Made by a program: the position numbers and the translations under genes. From contig NC_049983.1 in the NCBI RefSeq assembly GCF_000003815.2, positions 20,767,739-20,831,738 on the forward strand: DNA of 64,000 bases, given 5' to 3'. The first letter of the stretch is position 1, and each line of letters begins with the position of its first letter. Source of the stretch: Branchiostoma floridae. Lineage: Eukaryota > Chordata > Leptocardii > Amphioxiformes > Branchiostomatidae. Below, in pieces: positions 1 through 12,400 of the stretch. Below the pieces are notes generated by a model. It saw only the letters and a list, made by a program, of their open reading frames with translations. It searched no databases and was not told the origin of the DNA.

Positions 1-8
1 ATTCGAAT
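1..8 (+). CDS. ITPR: Possible last 8 nt of the preceding ITPR exon
   Basis: Positions 9-14 read GTAAGT, a perfect 5' splice site, and the next confirmed exon starts in phase 0 at 313. The eight preceding bases could therefore end an upstream ITPR exon in phase 0. Too short to verify by translation. Confidence 0.4.
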
Positions 9-312
9 GTAAGTTCATCTGTGACCGTAATTAACATTATGATACAATTTTATACTTTACACAAAAATAAAGCGCTTACCAACAAGCATTTGATCAGTCC
101 TCTGATCCTTTTCAAGTAGTGATAACCCAAAGCCTATGTCATACATCCAGAATGGAAGTGTGACATCAGCAAAGGGTCAAAGGTGCTTGGAAGTCAGTAT
201 TGGACCCCGTGTCAGTGAAGGGAAGGTTTATGGCTTCTTTCATTCACCTGAGAAAGTATTTAATAATATGAATATTTATGTATATTCTTTGTTTCCTGTT
301 TTCTCGGCACAG

Positions 313-473
313 ATTGACCATGACCCGACCCCTGACACCCAGCGGCAGAAGCTGGCGGGGCCGCAGGGCGGGATGGTTTACCAGCTGATGCCCATACCCC
401 ACGGGCACGACATCGCCTCCATCTTTGAACTGGATCCCACCACCATGCAGAGAGCAGACTCAATGGTTCCGAG
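313..473 (+). CDS. ITPR: ITPR exon 1 of 51 seen: MIR domain
   Basis: Encodes residues 1-53, including [10 protein letters not shown] and [13 protein letters not shown], typical of the IP3R MIR region. It opens in phase 0 after CAG and ends in phase 2 before GTACAC. The start aligns with the residues just after the vertebrate ITPR1 SI splice segment. Confidence 0.93.
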
Positions 474-3400
474 GTACACTCTATTTTCTTCTAAAGTGTG
501 TATTTTTTGTGATTCAGCTATTACGAGCACGAGCTGCCTAGGTTGACCCAGTGTAATCAATTGTGTCACTGGTCCTAAGGTACACTAACTGTCTTTATTT
601 TCTCCTAAGTGTTAGGTTATATTTTTTGTGGAACTGCAAAGGCTGACTCAGTCTGAAGTATTGTCATTGTAAAATAGATAAAGAGAGAAAGATAGATGTA
701 ATATGCATGCCTCAGTAACTACTGCAATTCTGCCCTAAAATAAAGTCCATTCAAGGAAAAATATTTTAAGGGTCTTAACGGTGCACACCCCAGTTCTTCC
801 GCGACCGGGGTCCGCGGTAGTGCGCGGCAAATAAGTGACGAAAGGCTTCCGCGGGTCCATGTTTGAGTTGACATTTCTCATTATTTCCTGCGAAATGACA
901 TTAAATGGTTACATGGCTGAAAAGCGTAGGAAATGGTGTATTTTTGGTGTAAATTGTGTTTTGGTCCACGCCTTACTTCCGGGATATTCCTACGCCTGAA
1001 TGTAAAGAGGCTCGTGACCTAGATTGACCCCTGTGTCATGCCAAGTTGTAATGCCGCGCGCCGTGGATGATTAAAAAAACTGTAGTACTAGAATTTTCTT
1101 TATAATTGGCTGGATTACTCTCTAGGTTTTCCTCTTTCTGACAGTATCAGTCGTGTTTGCCGGAAAAATCTTCTTCATGCGTTTCTTTTAATGCCAAAAT
1201 GCCCGATTTTGTGCGTTATTTTTTACATGAAAATAATGTTTTGTCCCTCTAATTTTTTTAAACTTGAGAAGTTGAAGGATCGAAACTGAGTTGGTCTTGT
1301 AGCTGAAGAAATATCCTCTCACCCCATATACAGTTATTTTGCTTCAGGATAATTTCCTGGTAGAGCTGGTCGCTAGACCTTAGGGTGTGCCGCCTCCATT
1401 TGAAACCCCAAATAAACTGGTGTGTGCCCCCTTAAGTATCAGTATTGTCGAACTAGAATGTCAATACTCTAATTTAATTCAGATTGAATTCCAAAATATA
1501 ATTGAGTTCTGTGCCATAACATATTTACTAACCTCACCCTGCCCTGTCTTCAGGAGCTCCTACGTGCGTCTGCGACACCTGTGCACGAACACCTGGGTAC
1601 ACAGCACAGCCATACCTATAGACAAGGAGGAGGACAAACCTGTCATGCTCAAGGTACGAGATTTCACAACCTGCCTTCTTATGTTACTTTGGCACACACG
1701 GAATATTTTACTGCCTAAGACATTTAGAGATATTGCTATAGTCTTCGTTTGTAAAACCAAGCTGAGATATGCAGTTCCTTTATCATATTGAATTATGTTT
1801 TTGAGTTTTATGTCTCATAGTATTGTATCACCAGAGGTTTCCTTGCTCCAAATAAATGTTGTGTATGTAGGTTGGTGCTGCTCCAATCCGGGAGGATAAG
1901 GAAGCCTTTGCCATTGTTCCTGTCCCTGCCAACGAGGTCAGAGACCTGGACTTTGCCAATGACGCCTGCAAGGTGATGCAGGACATAGCTAGCAAACTAG
2001 AGAAAAGCAGCATCACTCAGAACGAGAGAAGGTAGGCAAGTCCAAAGTTTGGACAAGCTTCATAGAGGGCAAAAGAACGTTAAAGAACTGTAACAGTTTT
2101 CACCAGTACTGTTATTCAACATTACCTGTTGATTTGTATATCATAGCTGTTACATTAGTTTGATTTGTAGTGGACATTTCTCCATCTCTGAAAGAGTAGC
2201 ATCCTATGTTTAACTTTGATTTGACAGGTAGTGTCAACATGGTGGTGGGAGAAGATGATTTCTTATCTCATGATTTTTGTTTCCATTGGGTGATCATCAT
2301 TATTGCATGGGAATTTCATTTCTGTTTTGTTTCTGGTCTGTTTTGAAAATGCCACCATCCTGTCTTCTCCGACCAGTTCTGTTTCCCAACTGCCAACTCG
2401 GCCGGCCATCAACAATGTGCTGTCAAAGAGCGTCCGGAGGTCTGGCTGTTTTCTGGACTTGGTCCTGCAACAACAGCCTCCCCTGCAGGGAGGAGTAGGT
2501 GGAAGGGCACACTACTGTCACAGAACATCCTCTGAACCAGCAGACTGGCTGCTGCCTGCTCGACTAAAACTGCTGACATGGTTCTAAAAGAGGGAAAATC
2601 ATGGTGTCAACAACATTCTTCCCATTGGCTAATACAAGATTGAGCAGGGAGGATTTTGAAGCTGTCATGCTGCTGTCATGACTTTCCTTCCACCTTTCTC
2701 CTTACTGCAGGATGGGCTGTCGACCTGACATACACCATGTAGAGCATTCATCTTAGTCTGCCCACAAGGAATGACCTTGCCTTACCATGTCATACCACGC
2801 TTCTTTAGTTCATGATCACTTATGTCTTATTTTTGCACAGCACATAATTATTATAAGTTTTGGTGAGCAGAGTAGATGTGTTGGAGTGGAATCCCCCTGT
2901 TGTAAAACAATCTTTTATGCCCTTAATCTTTTTGGAACCAATAGTTCGAAGCTGTTACAGTACTGGGTTCAATTCCCGCTGTGTCTTAAGGGGATGGTCT
3001 TGGATTTTTGGAGAGGACCAATTTTACAACATATTTGATGCCCTGTACCAAACATACAGGGAGACAAAATCATAATGTCATTTTTTATGCTTTATTCTTC
3101 AAACCAACATTTGATACTCAATTTTCCATGTAAAACAAATACAGTTACTGGTACATTTAATATTGCACTGGTAGTAAGGTGCTTTCTAACATTCACCTCA
3201 GGGCAGGCTACAGGACCCATCCCTTTGAAATTTGCTTTATAGGACAGACAAAAACTTCCCCCAGGGCTTGTAAAAATTGTGAATTTTAACATGAAATTGA
3301 CAAAAATCTATTTTCATAAGCTTAGAATGACAGATTTAACAAGGCAAATTAACAGCATGGGCTCCAAAACAATGAGAAGGACAATAATTAATTTAAAGCC

Positions 3401-6400
3401 AGAGACAGACCAGATTCACCCATTGGTCCTCAATAAGTAGCCAATATCCCATACCGTATGGATATGGATTTGCTCTGGGGTTTAGTTGTTCATATGTCAG
3501 CTCTATGATAAGTTGTTATGCTAATTCCCCTTTGTCTGTGAGACTGAGGTAACCTATACCTGTTGTTTTATAACTTGATATTTAGGAATATCAATAGGAC
3601 TGAGGAAGCTTTTCATATTGCAATACATTTAGGTTGGAAATATTGCAGACGGATATAGCTGTTCCTACAGATAAAGGTGAACTAGCTACGACCTGATAAA
3701 CTGAACTATACCTTGTTCAAAATGTAGTGCAACCATAACCCTGATCTCCTGTTTCAGGTTTGTTACCCAGCTGCTGACGGACCTGGTGTATTTCCTGGCA
3801 GACAAGCCCAACAACGGAGGGGACCCCCTGGACGTGCAGATCACCAACCCAAACAGGGAGAGGCAGAAGCTCATGAGAGATCAGAACATTCTTAAACAGG
3901 TAACAGACATCAAGCTTCAAGTGTTTGATGGCCTGATAAAATCAGTTATATAAAAAATTCACTTTTTCTTTCTTTTTTTTCCACCTTTTTTAAACATTGG
4001 TTATCTGTCAAAAGATGCGAGTTTGAAATGGTTCCTGCCTAGGTCTCTTTAATAGACAAATTTAGATTTCTTGGAAATTCCATGCAAAGGTCACCTGACT
4101 GTGGAAACTTGGATAATGATGTGAGAGCATGCATAGATGTCAACTTGGTTTACAGGAAAGACATGCAATAAGTTGTCATACTATACTTGGTATATGCTTT
4201 TGGCAGCTGTAGTCAAGTTAAACTAATGACAAACTCTTTACCTAAGCACTGCATACATCATATCTTCGTGGTTGTAGATCTTCAAAGTTCTCCAGGCGCC
4301 CTTTGAGGACAAGGGTGATGGTCCTATGCTGCGGATGGAGGAGCTGTCTGACCAGAGACACGCCCCCTTCAGGCACATCTGCAGGCTGTGCTACAGGGTG
4401 CTCAGGCTGTCACAGCAGGACTACAGGAAGAACCAGGTACATGTGATGTTCGCAGGATAATCACATGATATTCACATGATATTCACATGATGTTCACATG
4501 TTGTTCACATGTATGTACTAGTCAACAGGTGTCAATGTGTAAATGCCTGCACTTCAATAGATATAATAGTTACTTTTAACCAGAAAAAGCACATATCTGG
4601 AATACTGTGGAAGTCTCAGAATCACCTTGTGTATTATATACACTGTCATTATTGAAGTGTTGAAGAGGCCTTGCATCAAAATTACTTTGACTAACATCTC
4701 TACAGATTGAGTTTATTTTAGTATTAGAGTTTCTGTACACCTGCATTGTTATTGTTTTTGCTTACAAATGTTGTGTCCTTTTCTACAGGAGTACATAGCA
4801 AAGCAGTTTGGTTTTATGCAAAAGCAGATCGGCTATGATGTGTTGGCTGAAGACACCATCACAGCTCTTCTGCACAATAACAGAAAACTGCTGGAAAAGC
4901 ATATCACCGCTGCTGAGATAGAGACCTTCGTTAGCCTTGTTAGGCAGAAGAAGGAATGCAGGTGGGTTGACTACAAGGGCTCTAAACAATGTAGTTCAAT
5001 TTTTGAAGTATAAAAGGACTCTAGATTATGTTTTTAGCTAGATATACAGCACTTGTCTGTTAGGTGGTTAATGTATAACACGCTTCCAATCGAAAAAGTA
5101 GTATACTGCTGTGGGAACCCAAATTTCAAATCTATGAATTTCTTCTGTTTTATTTCATATCTCAAAGTACCTGTAACTTTTGTTAATCTGATCACCTGTA
5201 TCCTTTTTAGCAAAATGAACGTTTCCAAATGCTACTTTTGAGTCTAGTTCCGTCCATATCTTGTACAATATTGAATGAAATTCTAATTCTCCCTAGATTT
5301 CTGGAATACCTGTCAGACCTGTGTGTGTCCAACAACCAGGCCATCCCTGTCACCCAGGAGCTGATCTGTAAGTCTGTCCTCAAGCCAGCCAACAGTGACA
5401 TCCTCACGGAAACTAGGTAAGAAATACTGAAAACTACACCTGCAGATGGGAACAGAGATGAGTGGCATAGAAGAATCCATAATTCTCCAGTTGGCATTGC
5501 ATATTGTTGATGTCCTCGACTGACTGACTGACTTATTGTTGTTTTGAAACGAGTATCCTACTTGCTTCTTAGCAGTAGCAGAAAACAAATATGATATTGT
5601 CAGCATTTGATATATGCAGTCTTGTATGATTGTTCAACATGGTTTTTGGTAATTGTTAGCATTCTAGCAAATGTTATATTATCATCAAATGACAGGTATA
5701 TGATTGTGCAACATAAAGTTTTTGTTAGGATGGCATTCCTCTTCTTATCTGTGACTTAACTGTCTTTCCCCACAGAATTGTGAAGACAGAAGTGGAGGAG
5801 GTGATAGAGGATGAGGAGGGTGAGGATGGAGAGCCCATCACCCAGATTGTGGAGGAGGAGGAGGTGGTGCTGTTCTGGGAGAAGGGACACAAACATAAGG
5901 CCATCCGGGAGCTGGCCGCTGATGCCGAGGAGTCTAAGGAAGACAAGCAAGTTATGGACTACTACAGGTAAGACTAGAGTGGCCTTAAAAACTGCTTTGA
6001 ACAATTCAGTAATGCTAGTATGACATTAAATATGTTGGACACATTAACCAAAATTATATATTGAGGCACTGCTTTTGCTATTCTCAGTTTTTCCTTTGTT
6101 GATTCCAGATACCAGCTGGACCTGTTCTCCCAGATGTGCCTGGACAGACAGTACCTCGCCATCAACATCCTCTCCACACAACTGGACATCAACCTTATAT
6201 TGCAGGTGACCACCATAAGAAACAGAAGCATTCCACATGTTTTGGCATCTAATGACATCATTTATTGCTTTTTGTCTTGTTATTTTATTTTTTTTTGTCT
6301 CAACATGCACTGTGACCTTCCCAAAGCCTGGATGTGTATATCACTCAGTTTGGTATTGTGAAAATGAAAACAGCATACTTTACACTTGGTATTGTTTATG

Positions 6401-9400
6401 TGCTATTCACTTGCGTTGGCCTCAATATACATTTACACACAACTATTCTGTGAATATTTCCTGATGCATCTGAATAATGTACAGCTGTATTGTATGGAAT
6501 CTCAGGCAGAGTTAAAGTTTGCTGATGAATGCTGTTCACCATCTTTCTGTCTGTTGTTGCACGCTCAGAGTTTTGTTGAATCCTCTGAATGAGTTAGGCT
6601 TGAATTGCTGTTGAAATGTGCACCCCTCCTGACTGTAGTGCATGTCGGATGAGTCGTTGCCGTACGACCTTCGCGCTTCGTTCTGCCGGCTGATGCTGCA
6701 CATGCATGTGGACAGGGACCCCCAGGAGCAGGTCACCCCTGTCAAGTATGCACGCCTCTGGTCCGAGATCCCCTCCAAAATCACGATAGAGGAGTAAGTA
6801 TGGCATGTCGGAGTCATGTTTTCTTGTTTGATTGAACCTTTATTTACTCATCATGAGAAGCTCAGATCAGTCTGCAGACTGCTTTTAATTGAAGAAGTGG
6901 TAATGGTAACGCAAAATAAAACATTTTATGTATGTATTGTGTAAAAGCAGAAAAACAGTGATGTAATAAGGATATATGTTAGTGCCTTATATGCCCTACT
7001 CCAAATAGTCTCTCCTGTGTATATGAAATGACACCAAGATGTTGGCTATCACACTTCCAAATTTTCTTATCCCTGATGAAAACTGTCATTTTTTCATTTG
7101 AACTTTGAAGTGAATCATACACAAGAATAAAGCTTCCCTCATCATGAGTGATGTTTTTCTTGCAGCTATGACTCCACCAGGGACAAGAGTAAGGCGGACA
7201 TGAGACCCAGGTTTGAGGACACCATGCGGTTTGTAGAGCGCTACCTCCGGCATAACCTTGCCGACAATGCACGAGGATGGCAGTTCGCTGATCGGAACCA
7301 GAACAAACTAACATTTGAGGTGGGTAGCTTGACACTTTTATTCCTTTTTTTTGTGACTGACACATTAAATCTGAAGATTTGTAAGACAGTTTCTTTTGAA
7401 TTATGATCAAGTATTTATTTTTATGTCAAACTGCAAGTGTGTTAAGTGCTACTGTAATGCAGCAACAGGTGACTTTTAATATCTGACTCTCAACAAACTT
7501 TGAAATGAAGGAAAACATTATAATCTGTTTCTGCCTTTATATTACCTGTATATACATACATGTAAGGATGATCAGAGTTTTCTATCCTATTTCATAAAGT
7601 TCTTGAGAAATAGCTGTTTTTACTCTAATGATAAAATGATTTTTGTGTTTTGATATGATGGTTACTTGGTGGCATAATTTTTTAGTATTATATTGTAGCC
7701 ACACAATTTCTGATGTTTCCCAGGTGGTGAACCTGTCCCGACACCTGGTGTACTTCGGGTTCTACAGCTTCAGCGACCTGCTGAGACTGACCCAGACCCT
7801 CCTGTCCATCCTGGACATCACCAACTCCACCACACCCGTCCTGGCGCTGGGCAAGATGGACAAGGTGTCCGAGCTAGGTAGGCCTGACCGTGCCGTCATG
7901 ACTGCTCAGTCTGTTGATTTGCAGATTTTTAAAATCTTTCCCGTGACCCTTAGTCTGGATGTTGTGTTTCTTGTTGCCTGACCGAGCTTGCTGGCTTGAA
8001 ATTCCACATGACATTACTGACCTACATAACTGATGTAACTGCTTATGACTGCAACAGCGCCACTGACACTAACAGACATGTTTCACATGTTATAGTTGAA
8101 GGGACTTGTTTATACCCCTGTCACACAGCAGAAAATAATCAGCCGAAGAATCTGCAGGCTGTTAATCACTTATTTCAGCAGTAATTCTCCTATTTTCACT
8201 CAATCATTGCCAGACTCGTAGAGATCAGGAGTTGTTTTCAGGTCCCCAAGCCTCCTCAAATGTGATAGGGTAGATTTTTGGGTAAAAACACGCTAAAGTC
8301 TCTATCTGTGTGACAGGGGTCTTATGAGATTATATATAGTCTTGTTTCATCACTTTGACGTGTCCACCATTTATTATCCGCCAATGCCTACCCCAGCAAA
8401 TGGAGCCACGGAACAGAAGCAAGGTTTGTGATGGGCTTGCTTGTCTTGTGATTCGTTGCTGGGTAACTAGTAATGGCATGAAAGAAAAGCCGTCCTTTTT
8501 AGATTTTCCAGTGGAGGAGCCACGACCTTACTCCTTGTGATTCTGTGTCCCTTTCATGCATGTGTGCCTGATGTGTTGGTTTTATCCCCAGATTTCAGAG
8601 ATGGTGTTTAAGTTTTACCCACCATGTTGTGTTCCCCCTTCCTCCTGTTCCCACCTGTCCACTCCAGTCTGTGCCTCCACCCTAATGTGCAGTGTTGGTT
8701 GGTGGGATGTCCCCAATCATCAGAGTAAGGAGATTTCATTGGCTGTCCCCTCCTCTCCTGACCTTTAACCTCGCCTTTCCTCAGCTCAGCACGGCACAGC
8801 TGGCTGTATATATAGCCTACATAGTCCCAGCGCTAGTTGAGATGATTTAGTCATTGTTTTGTTATTCATAAGTATTGCGATGCACATGTAGGAAATCATT
8901 GTGTAAGCAGGAGCGAGTGCAATCTCCCCTGGTGTGATTGCTTCTGGAGGATGATGATAAGGTTGTAGTTTAGATGTTTGGGTCCAGTTAGTGCACTAGG
9001 ATATCCCAATTCATGTAGCAGCAATGCTGCAGATCTGTCTGCTGTTACATTGTAATGAACTGTGTATCACATGGTTGTCAAAATTCAAGTCTAACAACCA
9101 CTGAGCTCCGTAATTGGAGAGCTAGGCACTTAATGCAGAATAGTACCCACTGTAATTTGTCAGCTTGTGCTACAGGCTCTAAAAAGTGATCAACAATCAT
9201 TTAACTCATCGATCTAACAATCCATTCTAATTGACTTTCTCTCATTGCAAAGACTTCTCAAACTTTTAGAAACATGATAACATGTAGACTTTCAATTCTA
9301 GTAACATTTTTTAAATGAGTGTAAATATGCATTTATGCACTTATCACTTGGCTTTTGCTTTTATGATGACACATATTGTACTAATGAATGTTGTTTACAA

Positions 9401-12400
9401 AGAATATCTTTAAGTAGATGAAGACAAATTGTACATTCAACACATCAACTTATGAATCGATGGTTACAATGTATAAATACAGACGAATTTGAGTCATTTT
9501 GTTAATAACAGCAAGCAGTAGTTGTGATTAAAAATGCTTTATTTCTAGAGGAAAATTTGTAAAGGAATAAGAAAAGGTTGTGAAAACTGTAAATCTTTTA
9601 GTTACCACGTCACCTTTTTTTGCTTGGAAGGCAAATTTCCTTGGCCCAAAGTAGCCAAATTTGGCAAAATTGCTCGACCCCACATCCGCAGTTCTGTTGA
9701 CTTGTCCTGATGAGAACATCCCACCACACAGACAGGACAGGTAGTGTTGCCATGGTTACTAAACCCTTTGCTCCTCCCCAGTGGGTAAGACGGGAGTGTT
9801 CAAGTCCCTGCACGACGTGAGCGCTGTGATGACCACCATGGTGCTGGGGGGAGGTGGCATGTCCGGGGGGAAGGCTCTCAAGGCTGGGGACGGAGAGATG
9901 GACACCATCGTCATGGATACCAAACTGAAGATCATTGAAATTCTGCAGGTAAGTCTATGTCATATTATGACTTACTGGTAGGAACGTTGGAGGATGATAC
10001 ACAGGCTATTTTGTTGTATTGTCAAATTTTGTACTTCTAAACCCTGAACAATCATATTACATCATGTTCACCTTAATTATGTATGTCTGTTAACTTGTCT
10101 CTCTACCCACCACAGTTTATCCTGAACGTCCGTCTGGACTACCGCATCTCCTGTCTCCTGTCCATCTTCAAGAACGACTTTGATGAGAGTAACAGCAGCC
10201 AGCGTGGTGATACCCTCCCTGGGCTGGGGACTAATGCACAGGACAACTCTGGTAACTGCCGAAACATTTATGATATCCTAGGATACACTAAGTAGGAAAC
10301 TAGATTTATAAAATTCTGTGGATTGGAAAGTACCTGATTTGTACATGTATCTGCAGTATGTAAAACCTGTGCACAGAAAAATGGGCCAGTGTTGTGTGTT
10401 AGAAATTACTGTGTGAAGTGTAGCTAATGTAATATAAATGTTTATTTGTGTTGGTATATAACGTTATGAAATATAGTTTAACTTCTCTTGAGCACAAAAA
10501 TTCAGACTCACTCCTCTGATCTGATAACTGATCACCTGCTTGCTCAGTCAATGTAATGCACTGATGTTCTCTCCCCAGTGGTAGATTTAGAGAAGATTGC
10601 ACAACAAGCAGAAAGCATCTTTGATGGCAGGTATGATCATGTTTATTTTGATATGAATGCTTTATGCCTTGACTATCATCCCTGTCATTAGAAAATGCAT
10701 GTTCCCTAGAGCTTTTTCTGTTTTCAGCCATGTTGACAATGATGTTTGGCATCTTCTAGGTGTGTTTCTGACTTGACAGATCTTACTATGTGACAGCATG
10801 TTTTAAGTCAACCATGTTCCTCTCTTATTCTGTGGCATCTCTTTCACTTCATTGCACAGATTGAGGAAGCTTAAAATCTGTATGGTTGCATCTGTTCATG
10901 TTTCTTATTCTATCTGACATCCATGACTTTGCTTGTACATGGAGATATCTTTTGCCCACTTCCTTAACTCTCACAATGTGACTGCTGCTACTTCGGTGGC
11001 TTTTGTTTCTGTATGCATGAGTTTTCCATGAGTGCCTAGAGTAAGGGTTGTGCTTGCGCCTTGCTCTGTGGTACAAATGTATGACACATGCCCATAGCAT
11101 GGCAGCGTATGGAATGAATGCCACCAAGTTTTTCCCTTGCTTGTGTACTGCACGCCTCTCTGTGGAACCCTGCACAGCAAATGGAGGATAATCAGGCAGG
11201 TTCAGTTCTATGAGATATGTGTTAGTGCTACAGATCGTATCTAAGGTAACACCTTTTATTTCTACCTCAGAAAAGTTTTTTTCTGAGTTCTGCCAGTGCC
11301 AACTTTTGTGTGATAGAAACAGATAGTTTTTGATTTAAGATTAATAGATTAAACTGTACCAGTTACTGTGGGTTTCTCCTAAAAGTATAATGTTTATGAA
11401 AGACAATAAGCAATATGAATAGCAAGCTGTATTCCATTAAAGAGGGAAGTTTAATTTATAAACTGTTTCTCCCAAAAGGACAATGTTTATGAAAGACAAT
11501 AAGCAATATGAATAGCAAGCTGTATTCCATTGAAGATGAATTTTTTTATATAAACTGTTTCTCCTAAAAGTACAATGTTCATGAAAGACAATAAGCAATA
11601 TGAATGGCAAGCTGTATTCCATTGAAGAGGAAAGGATGTTTATAAGCTGTTTTGTGCCCCTAGTGATGAGTCAGCAGATCTGGACCTGGATGGTGCGGGA
11701 GGGCGGACGTTCCTGAGAGTCCTGCTGCACCTGACCATGCATGACTACCCACCCCTGGTGTCAGGGGCGCTGCAGCTGCTCTTCAGACACTTCAGCCAAA
11801 GGCAGGAGGTGCTGCAGGCCTTCAAACAGGTGAGACGGCATGGAGTTTCCAGGTGTTGTATGGATTCAGGTGTCCTGAATGTATGTTTTTTCTTCCTTTC
11901 TTTCTGTGCCTATTCCTTGGGCCAACTTGAATGAAAAAAAAACTAAAGATAATGTGATAGAATCACTATCTAAGAACTACAGTCAAAACTGTACACGTGA
12001 TCAACTTCTACAGAAGGACGCCATGGCCAACATGACCTGTTGTATAATAAGTGATGCCTTTAACTGATTTATTCCTTTGACATAGATATTAATAATTCTG
12101 TCTATAGTGACCACCTGTTCACTTTTGTTGGTCCCTTGAGTGGCCTCTAGTGTTTACAACATAAGGATCCATTCATATCATTTTGAGTTGTTCTTAAAAC
12201 AAGTCAACAGATAGTGGTAATAAAGACCCTGTAGAATAAAGAATGCTCCCTGGAGGCTGACCTGTGCACCCCCGCCCCTTCCAGGTACAACTGCTGGTCT
12301 CCTCCAGCGATGTGGAGAACTACAAGCAGATCAAAGCTGACCTGGACGAGCTCAGACTGCTTGTGGAGAAGTCCGAACTCTGGGTCTACAAGAGCAAGAG

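Noticed and set aside
8592-8603. 12-nt phase-compatible segment between CCCCAG and GTGTTT
   Set aside because: Too short and with weak signals; such matches are expected by chance in a 1.9-kb intron.
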